Assembly (NCBI GenBank): GCA_012512855.1
Contig: JAAZDK010000009.1
Coordinates: forward strand, 1 to 64,000
Length of the DNA: 64,000 bases
Source: Clostridiales bacterium
GTDB taxonomy: Bacteria > Bacillota > Clostridia > Lachnospirales > Lachnospiraceae
Direction of reading: 5' to 3'
Under the pieces are notes generated by a model that had not been told where the DNA came from, searched no databases, and saw nothing but the letters and a program-made list of their open reading frames with translations. The translations under genes were made by a program, and so were the position numbers. Below are positions 50,940 through 61,927 of the stretch, piece after piece (within the stretch, counting starts at the first letter, position 1; each line of letters begins with the position of its first letter).

Positions 50940-52004
50940 CTATACAATCTCTTCTATCAACAGATCCGGCTCCTTTGACAGATCTACAAAACCGTTTCCA
51001 ATTCTTACAACCGGTCTTGACAAAGCCAGCTTATTAATCAATACTACCTCTCCTTCACGGCCATCATTAAGTCTTACTATATTATGCAGGTAGGACTGTA
51101 CTATATGCTCCATAAAGGTCAACAGATATCCCGGATCGTACTTTAATAAGCCTTCACGTTCAAAGTTTTCCACAACATCAAAGGGGCAGATGGCGTTGCG
51201 ATAGCGGCGGTTCGAGGTCATGGCATCATATACATCTGCTATAGCCACTATCTTTGCAAAATCATCTATCTGCTCTGCCGTAAACTTGTTCGGATAGCCG
51301 CTGCCGTCACATCTTTCATGATGCAACAGGGCTGCCAGTTTTATTCTGTTGTCAATAGGCTGATCCTTTAATATCTGGTATCCCTTCACCGTATGCTTCT
51401 GTATAATCTTATATTCCTCGTTAGTTAGTTTGCCGGCTTTTGCAATTATTTCCTTGGGCACCAGCATCTTACCTATATCATGAAGCAAGCCTGCAAGCGT
51501 CAGTATCTTTGTATCCTCCTCCGAAAGCTTCAACCAGCCGGCGAAAATATTGCAGATAAGAGCAACATTAAGGGAGTGAACGAAGGTAATATCATCATAA
51601 TTGCGGATACCATGAAGCATTTCCAGGATGTGGGCACCATTACGACATTCATGAATGATCCGGTCTGTTTCCGCCAAAAGCTTGTCCGCATCAAATTCTG
51701 CTCCTGTAATAACATTGTTGAAGCTGTTTTCGACCTGACTTACAGTATCAACATATGTACGGTTAAATTTCTTAAAATCCGCAGAATTACGCAATGCTTC
51801 AATATATGATTCCTCTTTGGGCTGTTCTCTTTTCTCGGCATAAACCGTCAAGCCATAGATATTATAAAATCTTAAACGAGTAATGGCCCTCTCAGTTAAA
51901 ATCGTTCCTTTTGAAACAATAAGCTGGTTGTTCATATTGTATATATCAGATGCAACCACCATCCCGGCCTCAGCCTGATCAATCCTAATCTTGATCGTAT
52001 CCAA
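50940..52004 (-). CDS. HD-GYP domain c-di-GMP phosphodiesterase-like protein
   Basis: LLHDIGKMLVPKEI and LLHHERCDGSGYPN. Confidence 0.93.
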   Translation of the reverse strand: MDTIKIRIDQAEAGMVVASDIYNMNNQLIVSKGTILTERAITRLRFYNIYGLTVYAEKREQPKEESYIEALRNSADFKKFNRTYVDTVSQVENSFNNVITGAEFDADKLLAETDRIIHECRNGAHILEMLHGIRNYDDITFVHSLNVALICNIFAGWLKLSEEDTKILTLAGLLHDIGKMLVPKEIIAKAGKLTNEEYKIIQKHTVKGYQILKDQPIDNRIKLAALLHHERCDGSGYPNKFTAEQIDDFAKIVAIADVYDAMTSNRRYRNAICPFDVVENFEREGLLKYDPGYLLTFMEHIVQSYLHNIVRLNDGREGEVVLINKLALSRPVVRIGNGFVDLSKEPDLLIEEIV

Positions 52005-52164
52005 GATTACCCCTCCCTTATTATAGAAAAATCTAATTCATAGTATACATTTTTATTAAGTTGCATACAAGTACCTGCTTAAAAATCCTTAATCACCAGC
52101 TAAAAATAATTCTATCTTATCATGTATACTTTAATATCCTTTATTTCTATAATCACTGATAGCC

Positions 52165-52428
52165 CTACCACTTTGGTACAGTATCAGGGCAGCTTTTGAT
52201 CCTTAAGGCCGCCCGATATTCTACAAAGCAGCCACATAATTTACACATACCCTCATACAGATTCTCACATTCCCTGCAAGCTTCAAGTCTTTTACTGTAC
52301 AAGGCTGCATCCGCTTTTGTCTCTTCTGCAAGTCCCTCTATATAGGTCCTCATGTTCTTGATATATTCATCAGGAGCGAAGTCTTCAAGAAGACATTTCC
52401 TGCACATTTTTCTATTCTTCTGCTCCAT
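52165..52428 (-). CDS. Small Cys-rich protein (DUF6171-like)
   Basis: CRKCLLEDFAPDEYIKNM...CRECENLYEGMCKLCGCFVEYRAA; start at MEQKN. Confidence 0.7.
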   Translation of the reverse strand: MEQKNRKMCRKCLLEDFAPDEYIKNMRTYIEGLAEETKADAALYSKRLEACRECENLYEGMCKLCGCFVEYRAALRIKSCPDTVPKW

Positions 52429-52618
52429 TAGCTTCACCTGCAGGCCTTTTAACCTGTCTGATTTTTTTCTCAACTTCCTTTCTGGGCAGCATAACCAGAT
52501 GACCGCAGCCCATGCATTTGAGGCGGAAGTCCATTCCCACCCGTAAAATCTCCCACTCACTGCTGCCACAGGGATGCGGCTTTTTAAGCCTTATTATGTC
52601 TCCTATTCTCAGATCCAT
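52412..52618 (-). CDS. DUF951-family protein
   Basis: MDLRIGDIIRLKKPHPCGSSEWEILRVGMDFRLKCMGCGHLVMLPR. Confidence 0.88.
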   Translation of the reverse strand: MDLRIGDIIRLKKPHPCGSSEWEILRVGMDFRLKCMGCGHLVMLPRKEVEKKIRQVKRPAGEANGAEE

Positions 52619-52995
52619 CTGATTACCCTCCTTAAACAAGGAATCTAACTGCTTTTTTAAGTATAGCATATTTTTTCCTAAAAGCCAATAAGACCTTTGG
52701 TCATACTGATATTAGTTCTATAGTCACTTTCATGCGGTCTTTTATACGCTTAAGCCAGCAATTTTTGCATCCTAATATAATTTTCAAGAGCGAAAAATAA
52801 GCTAAATTGTTTATTCATGAGAATTTACACATTGCAGAGACATTTTCTTGCCTTTAATTACAATATATAGTAGTATTAATATATTCATCATGTAGTATTT
52901 TAAACTACATCACATAGAGTGGTGCCTTGCTGTGCATAAAATACCCCAAAAGATGAAAAGATAAATTCGTATTAATTATGAGGAGTTGATATTTA

Positions 52996-53661
52996 ATGAC
53001 AATTAAAAACGTCAAGGTTAAGGATCCGGGCAGCGCTATTACCCATTTCATAGGCACACTAATGGCTTCGTTTGCAGCAACACCCCTGCTGATTAAGGCA
53101 GCAAGGCAGCCAGGCAAAATTCATACCATCTCATTGGGCATCTTTATAATTAGCATGATTTTATTATATACAGCCAGCACTCTATATCATACCTTTGGAA
53201 AAACGCCCAAAATACATCGTCGCCTCCGGAAATTTGATCATATGATGATATATGTCCTGATTGCAGGAACCTATACTCCGATCTGCCTGATTGCTCTTGG
53301 CGGCAGGATGGGAGTATTTATGCTTATCTTAATTTGGAGCTTTGCCCTTATAGGAAATCTGGTTACAGCCTTTTATATCAACTGCCCGAAATGGCTGTCT
53401 TCAGTTATTTATATAGCCATGGGCTGGACCTGTGTAATAGCCTTTACCCAGCTGATAAATGCTTTGCCTAAAGCCGCCTTTGGCTGGCTTATAGCAGGAG
53501 GCATAATTTATACGGCAGGAGGTATAATATATGCCCTGAAGCTACCTATTTTCAACAGCCGGCATACAAAGTTCGGTTCCCATGAAATCTTTCACCTCTT
53601 TGTAATGGGAGGGAGCTTCTGCCACTTTATGCTGATGTACCTTTATATAGCTGTTATGTAA
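52996..53661 (+). CDS. Hemolysin III / PAQR-like membrane protein
   Basis: Hydrophobic; SxLYHT, KFDHMMIYVLIAGTYTPI, GSHEIFHLFVMGGSFCHF. Confidence 0.92.
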   Translation: MTIKNVKVKDPGSAITHFIGTLMASFAATPLLIKAARQPGKIHTISLGIFIISMILLYTASTLYHTFGKTPKIHRRLRKFDHMMIYVLIAGTYTPICLIALGGRMGVFMLILIWSFALIGNLVTAFYINCPKWLSSVIYIAMGWTCVIAFTQLINALPKAAFGWLIAGGIIYTAGGIIYALKLPIFNSRHTKFGSHEIFHLFVMGGSFCHFMLMYLYIAVM

Positions 53662-53742
53662 GCCTTATTTGGATAAAATTCTTTCTCATATCATCTTTTC
53701 CTGTATATCCTTATCAGACTGCGCCTGCCTGGCGCACCACAA

Positions 53743-53780
53743 AGCCGCCCCTCTATCACAGGATAAAGGGGCGGTTTGTC
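53743..53780 (+). terminator. Terminator after hemolysin III gene
   Basis: AGCCGCCCCTctATC...GATaaAGGGGCGGtTT. Confidence 0.7.
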
Positions 53781-54380
53781 ATATCTATGTTAAGCAGCCG
53801 AATATTTAAAAAGTAAGGTATCAGGGCAGTTATGCATTAGCATTCTCCATAAGGTGAAAGGGATTCGGTTGCGAATTTTCTTAGATATGTACCCATCCCG
53901 CAAAACCGCCCGAAGCAAGCTCTAACGGCGCGAAATATCCTTTATATTTGTTCTAATATATTATACTCAGTTTTCCGCAAGCTGTTACAAAACCGTGTAT
54001 ACAGCCTGTGCTGATATCAATTTCCGGCATTCATCCCTATTATCCCTTTTCGTATATAATACACACCTGGAATACCGGGAAATACCATTTTTCAAATATC
54101 GAACAAGTAATTCAAACATATTCATAGACGAAAGCAGAAAACGCATCGCAATATAACTAAAAAGTTATTTTGCAACGCACTCTTGAATACGATACATATC
54201 CGTATAGGCTACCTCCTATGTTTATTTTATGGTAGACTGCCACTTCTAACATAGGAGGCTTTATTAACTATATTTAATATCTTATGCTATTTAAAAGGAT
54301 TATTTTTGATTCTAATAATAAAACACAAGATACTGTTAACACAGCTGTACGTAGCTGTGAAGAATTACCGGAGTCCGGTA

Positions 54381-55730
54381 CTATAGTCTCTTAAGCAGTT
54401 CCTCACGTCTTTTTTCATATCCCGGTTTGCCAAGGAGCGCAAACATATTTACCTTGTAGCTTTCCACTCCCGGCTGATCAAAAGGATTTACTCCCAGTAC
54501 ATAGCCGCTGACGCCACAGGCAAATTCAAAGAAGTAGAATAGCTGGCCAAGATAATATTCATTTCTTTCCGGCACATTAATAATGAGATTAGGAACATTT
54601 CCGTCAGTATGAGCCAGTATGGTGCCCTTCATGGCATTTCTGTTGACAAAATCCACGCTCTTTCCGGCCAGATAGTTAAGGCCGTCCAGATCCGCCCCTT
54701 CCTCTTCAATCAACAGCTCCGTATCTGGCTTTTCTATATTTACAACCGTCTCAAACAAGGACTTTTGACCGTCCTGAATAAACTGGCCCATGGAGTGAAG
54801 ATCAGTGGTAAAATCAACACTGGCGGGATATATTCCCTTCTGATCCTTGCCTTCGCTTTCACCGAACAGCTGCTTCCACCATTCTGACAGATAATGCAGG
54901 GAGGGCTCATAATTTACCAGTATCTCAATACTCTTTCCCTTTCTCAGTAAAATATTTCTGGCTGCAGCATACTGCAGGGCATCATTTTCCTCAAAGCTGC
55001 TGCCCAGGCAATATTCCCTCATAGCGGCGGCTCCCTCCAGCAGCTTGCCTGTATCTATACCCGCTACGGCAATAGGAAGAAGGCCTACAGCGGTAAGCAC
55101 AGAATAGCGCCCTCCTATATCGTCCGGAACAACAAATGCTTCATATCCTTCCTCATCCGCCATCTTCTTTAAAGCTCCAGCAGCCTTGTCTGTTGTGGCA
55201 TATATTCTCTTTGCCGCCTCCCTGCTGCCGTATTTTTTATACAGGAGCTTTTTGAAAATCCTGAAAGCTATCGCAGGTTCAGTTGTGGTACCCGACTTGC
55301 TTATAACATTAATGGAAAAATCCCTGTCACCTATAATATCTATCAAATGCCGGATATAATAGCTGCTCATATTATTGCCGCAAAAATAAATCTCCGGTGC
55401 TTTTCTTACATCCCTGGATAGATTATTGTAAAAGCTGTGGCCTAAAAATTCTATGGCTGCTCTTGCACCTAGATATGAGCCACCGATACCTATCACCAAA
55501 AGAACCTCGGAATCCTCTCTGATTTTGGCTGCTGCCTTAAGAATACGCTCATATTCCTCTTTATCATAATTAACGGGAAGATCCAGCCAGCCTGTATAAT
55601 CACTTCCGGCTCCCGTACCGGCAGTCAGCATCTGGCCGGCGGCCAGCACCATTGGCTTAATCATATTTAATTCTGATAATGATATAAACTTTTTTGAAAC
55701 CGATAAATCTAATGAAACCCTCTTTGCCAT
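54381..55730 (-). CDS. pgi: Glucose-6-phosphate isomerase
   Basis: [50 protein letters not shown]; start at MAKRVSLD. Confidence 0.95.
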   Translation of the reverse strand: MAKRVSLDLSVSKKFISLSELNMIKPMVLAAGQMLTAGTGAGSDYTGWLDLPVNYDKEEYERILKAAAKIREDSEVLLVIGIGGSYLGARAAIEFLGHSFYNNLSRDVRKAPEIYFCGNNMSSYYIRHLIDIIGDRDFSINVISKSGTTTEPAIAFRIFKKLLYKKYGSREAAKRIYATTDKAAGALKKMADEEGYEAFVVPDDIGGRYSVLTAVGLLPIAVAGIDTGKLLEGAAAMREYCLGSSFEENDALQYAAARNILLRKGKSIEILVNYEPSLHYLSEWWKQLFGESEGKDQKGIYPASVDFTTDLHSMGQFIQDGQKSLFETVVNIEKPDTELLIEEEGADLDGLNYLAGKSVDFVNRNAMKGTILAHTDGNVPNLIINVPERNEYYLGQLFYFFEFACGVSGYVLGVNPFDQPGVESYKVNMFALLGKPGYEKRREELLKRL

Positions 55731-56050
55731 ATAAATCTCCCTCCAAAAAATGATCCTGCAGCCATCCTTTGTGCCGGATCCCAATTTGATGCAAAAGCTT
55801 TTCCAATAATTCTTTATAGCTTTATATTCTAACAAAGGCATACTAATTATTCAATGCTTTATACAGTAAAACTTTTAAGTAAATTGCACAGGAGCTTTTG
55901 GCAAAAACTCATAAATCGGTATATCTGTCAGGTTAATCAGTTCAATAGAACCATACGAATTTATCGTAATAAAAACAAGAGGCAACCGCCATTCCACCTG
56001 GATAAGCAATTGCCTTTTAATAAATATAGTTTCTTATTGATTATTATCCC

Positions 56051-57217
56051 TTATGCAAAAAATTCTCTGAGGACATCCTCAATAAGCTTGTCCTCCTGCA
56101 GGCTTGACTTGCTTTTGCTGCTTCTTGCTGCAGACTTGATTTGCCTGTCTCTAATCGGTGCCTTGACGGTCTGCGCATATTCGGCCTCCTCTTCCTCAGC
56201 AGCTCTGTCGGCCATCAAAGCTTCCTCCTGATCAATGGAAGCGCTCTTAACCTCCTCATGCTCGATTACATTTGCTGCAGCTATCTTGTCATCCATCTTT
56301 GCAACGCTTTCCTCACTATCCTTTGCTTCTGCCTGATTCTCATTTAAAAATTGCTGCTGCTCCACCTTTTTCTTCATTTCTGCAAGCCTGGCCTCTATGG
56401 CTGCCCTTTCCTGCTCAAGCCTGAGTCTTTCTTCCTCTCTGCGCTTAGCTGCCAGACGGCGTCTTTCCTCAAGCCTTCTTCTTTCCTCCTCTTTCCTTGC
56501 CTCCTCTGCCCTTCTAAGCTCCTCTTCCTTCCTGGCTGCCAGGAGTCTCTTTTCCTCTTCCTTTTTAAGCTTGGCCTGTCTTCTGCGGCTTAATTCATCC
56601 TTAGCCTCATACAACAAGGCATCAGCCGCACCGGCCTGCTCATAAGCCTCCGTCATCTGGCCATATTCCTGACGGTACTGCTCCGCCAATTCCGGATTTT
56701 CCAATCTCACCTTGCAGTAGTTTTCAAGATACTCCAGCAGATTTATACGAAGCATATTTCTTTTTAAGGGGATATTTATGCTTTTATCCACAAGGATTAA
56801 AACGGCACTCGATAAAATACCCACAGCTCCTGCCCTCATAATCTGCTCCTGTCCACATCCGTATGCAGCGCCGAAAACTGCGGCCACCGGCACCAGCAGA
56901 AGGTTCAGAAAGAGAACTTGTCCACCTGCATTATCCCATGTGGATAAGAGTATTCCACAAAAACGGTGCTTTAAGATACTTTTATCCACAAAGATATCCA
57001 CATTATTAACACCTATCTTTAATTTATAACAGGCCTCAAATTTCTTTTTAACCCTGTTAAGCATCTTGTTCCTTGTTTCACCAAGCCTGTCAATGTCTGA
57101 TTCCTTAACTAATCTTTTATATACCAGATTAACAATAATACGAATAAGCAAACCTAATGTGCACAGTCCCATATAGGTATAGTTTATTATATTATTCTCA
57201 TATATGTACTGTAACAT
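56051..57217 (-). CDS. Membrane-anchored hypothetical with long E/K/R-rich helical segment
   Basis: N-terminal hydrophobic segments; KEEEKRLLAARKEEELRRAEEARKEEERRRLEERRRLAAKRREEERLRLEQE. Confidence 0.75.
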   Translation of the reverse strand: MLQYIYENNIINYTYMGLCTLGLLIRIIVNLVYKRLVKESDIDRLGETRNKMLNRVKKKFEACYKLKIGVNNVDIFVDKSILKHRFCGILLSTWDNAGGQVLFLNLLLVPVAAVFGAAYGCGQEQIMRAGAVGILSSAVLILVDKSINIPLKRNMLRINLLEYLENYCKVRLENPELAEQYRQEYGQMTEAYEQAGAADALLYEAKDELSRRRQAKLKKEEEKRLLAARKEEELRRAEEARKEEERRRLEERRRLAAKRREEERLRLEQERAAIEARLAEMKKKVEQQQFLNENQAEAKDSEESVAKMDDKIAAANVIEHEEVKSASIDQEEALMADRAAEEEEAEYAQTVKAPIRDRQIKSAARSSKSKSSLQEDKLIEDVLREFFA

Positions 57218-57380
57218 AAAAAACCCCTCTTTTCCATAATTTTACAACAATTATAGCCTATGTTATAAGCTTTGAAAAGAGAGAGGTTTAAAAATCGTTT
57301 TACAAAATATTCCATACACGCTTATTTTTTTATAAAATGATACCTGATCCGGCCTAATGCGACAAAAGCCTGCATAAAAT

Positions 57381-58838
57381 CTATTCTTCGGGCACTATCG
57401 CATTAGGAACAAGATCGTCAAATTTAAAATAAGCATCCTTTCCGTCATTTATAACATCAACGGTATAGCTCATTGTTTCATATCCCTCCCTGATAAAGGT
57501 TATCACATGGGAGCCGATAATTTTGCTGAAGCTGACAGGAGAAGTGCCCATATACTCACCGTTAAGATAAACGGATGCCCCCACCGGCTTTTGTACATGT
57601 ATTTGATGCTTTGTATCAATAATTTTATCGCCAATTACGATAAAGTCGGAACTGCCATTGCCGTCTCCATTATTGCTGCTCCCGTGCTTATCTGTGACAG
57701 GGCTGCCTGTTTTATCGCCTGCGCTGCTTTGGGTATTAGTTTCGGTTACCTCAACCTTCTTATCACTGGAGCTTTCCGGCAGGATGATTTTAATGGTTTT
57801 AGCCGGACTATCCACATTGAGATTGCCTTCATAGCTGACATAGCCGCCAAGCATAACCTTAATCGGATATGTTCCATAGGGCAGCTCTATTTCATTTGCA
57901 TAAGATCTTAATTCACCCTTAATGTATAAATCTGCTCCAAAGGGACTGATGTCAAAGGCTACACTGCCGTATTTCGGCGCCTTCGGCCCAAGCTCCTTCA
58001 GGGATACATAGGTTATCTCATTACGCTTTACCCTTACTCGTATCGTAGCAGAGAAATCACCGCTCTCAACCGTCAGATTAAAGTCGCCTTCCCTGACCGT
58101 TATAGTCATGTCCTCAGTAATCCGCTGCATAGCTTCATATCCGACAGTTATATAATCCCCTAAAAAGTCCTCATAGTCCTTCAATTTTACATATCCATGT
58201 CCCCTGGTGACAATTACAGACCATATGGTTTCTTCATATCCCCATACTGTTAAGACATCCTGCTGTGCAATTTCATATATTGAAACAAAATCATTCCCGT
58301 CCAGCACCATAAGCTCATCTGCCAGTTTATATTGCTTTTTGGCTATTTTCATCGTGCGCGTATCCGGATCCAGCATAAAATTGGAGACCGATACATACTT
58401 CCAGGCTTTGTTTGATATAATCATATCCGTCAGTTTACCGCTGTCCTTAATATAAGACAGCTCAACCATGGTTCCCGGCTCAATCTGACTTATGGCTATT
58501 ATCTGGCCAAATTCATCCCGGATGTTTGAAGCACCGCTATAGCTTAGCTGCAGCTCTCTCCGGCCTGAGATATCAAAAATACTAACCTGCCTGCTGCCTT
58601 CATCCAGCATTTTAAACACTCCAGGAAGGGAAGCTTTATTCTCGTCCCTCTGCTGCACAAATGTCTCCTGATTTTGACCATCGCTATTTATCTGGCTTTT
58701 TTTAGTCACCCGCTCGGATGCCGTAAGCATGGTAGTTATTATAATAGCAGTAAAAAAGCCCAGTACAATAACAAGGCCAAGTATCAGCCTTAGATTTATC
58801 TGATAGCTGTTCTTTTGTTCCTTTCCACTTACCAGCAT
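57381..58838 (-). CDS. PEGA-domain protein, membrane anchored
   Basis: VQKPVGASVYLNGEYMGTSPVSFSKI PEGA motif; earlier DISPFGADLYIKGELRSY...YPIKVMLGGY. Confidence 0.85.
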   Translation of the reverse strand: MLVSGKEQKNSYQINLRLILGLVIVLGFFTAIIITTMLTASERVTKKSQINSDGQNQETFVQQRDENKASLPGVFKMLDEGSRQVSIFDISGRRELQLSYSGASNIRDEFGQIIAISQIEPGTMVELSYIKDSGKLTDMIISNKAWKYVSVSNFMLDPDTRTMKIAKKQYKLADELMVLDGNDFVSIYEIAQQDVLTVWGYEETIWSVIVTRGHGYVKLKDYEDFLGDYITVGYEAMQRITEDMTITVREGDFNLTVESGDFSATIRVRVKRNEITYVSLKELGPKAPKYGSVAFDISPFGADLYIKGELRSYANEIELPYGTYPIKVMLGGYVSYEGNLNVDSPAKTIKIILPESSSDKKVEVTETNTQSSAGDKTGSPVTDKHGSSNNGDGNGSSDFIVIGDKIIDTKHQIHVQKPVGASVYLNGEYMGTSPVSFSKIIGSHVITFIREGYETMSYTVDVINDGKDAYFKFDDLVPNAIVPEE

Positions 58839-59021
58839 TTCAACTTCCTCATTATAATTTTAGCTTCTATGGCCTTCTGCCCTGCAAACCACAGAATATC
58901 CGTTTACATTTTACAATAATAATTATAACCTACCATTATAACTAATTCAATTATAATAAAAAGGATCTATGCTATCAACACAGACTCTTGCACTAAATTT
59001 GCCTTTATCTGTTTATACAGG

Positions 59022-60113
59022 CTACAAAAGTGCCTCCATTGATTTAAGAAAGAGCTCCTTTTTAGTGTTCTGCTCACCTATCAGCTTCAGCTTCTGTGTG
59101 TTTCGGCCGGATATCCAGGATTTTTTGCTGTTGTAATAATAGTTGGTTATCTTCCAGAATTTCTCCGGATATAAAAGCAGTATGTAAAGAATTCTCATCT
59201 CATCCCTTGTAATGGGCCTGATGCGGTCATAGGAGTCAATAATACTGTTGCCAAAGCAGGCATCCCAGTCGTTTTTCTCCATGACCTTGCGTATAAACTG
59301 ATATAGGTCGTAAATTTGCAGGCCAATATAAGCCTTTTCAAAATTGGTTGTAGCTATCGCCTCACTGCCGCCTGACAGCTCGCTGATAGTGACCGGCTGC
59401 CTGTTAATCCATCCTGGCGGTATATATGTTTTTGTTATGGCCTCCATCTTGTTTTTCATCATGATAATATTGTGATAGGTATAATTGCCATGGCAAACCT
59501 GCCTTTTTTGCACCGCCTCCTCAACAAGCCTGTCATAGCATGAGCTTGTCAATTGCTGCAGGGCAAGAAGGCCATGCTCATAAAAATCATCATAGTAGGT
59601 CAGATAACAGAGCTCAAACTCATTCTTCTGCCTTTTTTCCCGGATATATGCCTTGACCCGCTTAAGCTCCCGGTTGCGCTTATCAAAGGTAGCCGCCAGA
59701 TCGGCAGATACATTATGCCGGATCTGCTCCTGGTTAAAATCTATGCCTGTCATTATATTATGAAGTGTGGCCAAATTGGCTGACGCCGCTTCAACCTGGG
59801 ACAAATCCAGCAGGTTACATTCCTCACCCCAGAACCAGTTTTTCATAATATATTGGCAACCGTTGCTATCCTCGGATATAATATCATCATCAATAGTTTT
59901 AACAAACAAATCCACATTCGGGTAGCCGTTCTGATACAAATGCTCCTTGATCTTATGTTCAAACAAAGCCCTGTTTCTTGAGCCTTCAAAAACCTTAAAT
60001 AGCTTTAAGCCGTTATCGGATTCGATTATATAAGCTCCTCGGGCTTTATACATATTGTAGATTTTCAGACGATATCGTTTTAATGCTTCCTGGCTTCTAT
60101 CCTCCACAACCAA
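59022..60113 (-). CDS. CotS-family spore-coat / aminoglycoside-phosphotransferase-like protein
   Basis: VCHGNYTYHNIIM catalytic-loop-like motif; CotS/YsxE-like layout. Confidence 0.8.
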   Translation of the reverse strand: MVVEDRSQEALKRYRLKIYNMYKARGAYIIESDNGLKLFKVFEGSRNRALFEHKIKEHLYQNGYPNVDLFVKTIDDDIISEDSNGCQYIMKNWFWGEECNLLDLSQVEAASANLATLHNIMTGIDFNQEQIRHNVSADLAATFDKRNRELKRVKAYIREKRQKNEFELCYLTYYDDFYEHGLLALQQLTSSCYDRLVEEAVQKRQVCHGNYTYHNIIMMKNKMEAITKTYIPPGWINRQPVTISELSGGSEAIATTNFEKAYIGLQIYDLYQFIRKVMEKNDWDACFGNSIIDSYDRIRPITRDEMRILYILLLYPEKFWKITNYYYNSKKSWISGRNTQKLKLIGEQNTKKELFLKSMEALL

Positions 60114-60300
60114 TCCCCCTAACTAATACTTTATGCTTGCAATCAGCCCGATTAACAAACGAAAAACCCGTCTTACTAATATTATGATTTGGTATAGTAT
60201 TTAATGATTAAATAATATTAATATTCCGGAATAAATTCACAACGACAGCCGCTGCTTACACAAAGCCCGGTAGGATTGATTTTCTTTTTGATAAACAGAT

Positions 60301-60370
60301 AACGGCAGCAGGTATATACCACCTGCAGGCTTTTACCTGCAGATCTGTATATGCACTACTGCCGTTTTGT
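60301..60370. terminator. Branched hairpin downstream of the CCA-adding/poly(A) polymerase gene
   Basis: Outer AACGGCAG/CTGCCGTT, inner CTGCAG/CTGCAG, flanking T run. Confidence 0.6.
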
Positions 60371-60455
60371 TAGTTTATGCTTTTTGATATTTGTAATTTA
60401 TATTTGTTAATTCAGCACCTTAATATTCAGTCTCCAGGAAGCATTCAATCAGCTT

Positions 60456-61850
60456 CTAATTGCCGCTGCTATCGTCCGGTTTCTCATCGGCTATTATTTT
60501 TTTTGCTATTTCCATGAGGGCCACCTTATCGTTAAGCTCCGGCCTTGTAATAACCTCCTCTAATAGCCGGTTTAGTATCTCACCTATCCTTTTGCCGGGC
60601 TTTAAGCCTGCCTCTATTAAATCCTTGCCCTTTAAGTTAAGCTCCTTTAAGCTGACACAGTCTCCCCTGCTCAGCATTTCGGCATAAAGCCTGCGAGCAG
60701 CCTCCAGCATTTGATACATCTGATCGGCCAGCTGTGGATTTTTGGCGCTTATGTCAGCCCGCATAACCTCAAAAAGCAGCTCCATATGCTCCTTGCCAAT
60801 CATTGATACAGCCCTTCTCATGCCTTCCGGCGTAAGTACAAAGCGGTGGCTGTGCCATCTTATCAGATGCTCAATCCTGTCAAGGGTATAATTGTCAAAT
60901 TTAAGGCGTTTTAAAACCCTTCTGGCTGTTATGGCCCCTCTTTCACCATGGCCATAAAAATGATCCTGGCCGTCCTTTCCTATGCTTTTAGTGCCGGGCT
61001 TTTCCACATCATGAAGAAGCATAGTCCACTTAAGTATCAGCCTTTCCTTTTCGTCAAAGGCTCTTGCAGCCCGGGGGGAGGCCACCTCGGTAACCGTTTT
61101 TATGGTATGCTCCCCCACCGAATATATATGATGAATATTATTCTGAGCTGTTTTCATCATTTTATCAAGCTCCGGCAAAATCACCCTGCTGATTCCGCTT
61201 TCATAGAGAATCCTCAGCCTGTCGGTATGCTCCGACAAAAGCAGCTTGCTAAGCTCCTCCCTTATCCGCTCTGCACTGATATTTTCCAGATTCTGCGCTT
61301 TTGCCCTGATTGCCCTCATTGTATCGGCTTCAATATCAAAGCCCAACTGGGCGGAAAAACGCACCGCCCTCAAAATCCGCAGGGCATCCTCATCAAAGCG
61401 CTCCTCGGCGGAACCCACACAGCGTATAAGGCCTGCCTTAATATCCTCAAGCCCTCCGAACAAATCTACAAAGCCTTCGGCCTCATTATAGGCCATTGCA
61501 TTAATTGTGAAGTCCCTTCTTTTTAAATCCTCTTTTAGGCTTGATGTAAAGGAAACCTGCTTGGGATGTCTGCCATCCTCATATTCACCATCTATCCGGT
61601 AGGTTGTTACCTCAAAATGCTCCTTTTCAATAAGAACCGTTACGGTACCATGCTCTATTCCCGTATCTACAGTTCTTCGGAATATCTTTTTAACCTCATG
61701 TGGTGTAGCGGAGGTCGTTATGTCCCAATCCTGCGGAGTCCTGCCCAGCACCATATCGCGCACGCAGCCTCCCACAGCATATGCTTCAAAGCCGTGCCTG
61801 TTCAGCTCCTTTATAATATAATTAACCTTTTGGGGAATGTGAAATTTCAT
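60456..61850 (-). CDS. CCA tRNA nucleotidyltransferase / poly(A) polymerase family with HD domain
   Basis: AVGGCVRDMVLGRTPQDWDITTSA, RRDFTINAMAYN, LLHDVEKPGTKS. Confidence 0.93.
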   Translation of the reverse strand: MKFHIPQKVNYIIKELNRHGFEAYAVGGCVRDMVLGRTPQDWDITTSATPHEVKKIFRRTVDTGIEHGTVTVLIEKEHFEVTTYRIDGEYEDGRHPKQVSFTSSLKEDLKRRDFTINAMAYNEAEGFVDLFGGLEDIKAGLIRCVGSAEERFDEDALRILRAVRFSAQLGFDIEADTMRAIRAKAQNLENISAERIREELSKLLLSEHTDRLRILYESGISRVILPELDKMMKTAQNNIHHIYSVGEHTIKTVTEVASPRAARAFDEKERLILKWTMLLHDVEKPGTKSIGKDGQDHFYGHGERGAITARRVLKRLKFDNYTLDRIEHLIRWHSHRFVLTPEGMRRAVSMIGKEHMELLFEVMRADISAKNPQLADQMYQMLEAARRLYAEMLSRGDCVSLKELNLKGKDLIEAGLKPGKRIGEILNRLLEEVITRPELNDKVALMEIAKKIIADEKPDDSSGN

Positions 61851-61927
61851 AACGACCTCCTGCAACAATCCTGTATGTCATTTTTTTCACATTATACCAT
61901 ACGGCAAATAAAAATATCTATCTTCCT

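Noticed and set aside
53800-53960. 6S RNA or cobalamin riboswitch
   Set aside because: Some hairpin-like and GGTGAAAGGGA-like text, but no convincing match to either consensus.
56351-56645. Ser/Leu-rich plus-strand ORFs
   Set aside because: Complement of the E/K/R-rich repeat region of 56051-57217; compositional artefact.
60948-61526. 192-aa plus-strand ORF
   Set aside because: Antisense shadow of the CCA-adding/poly(A) polymerase gene.
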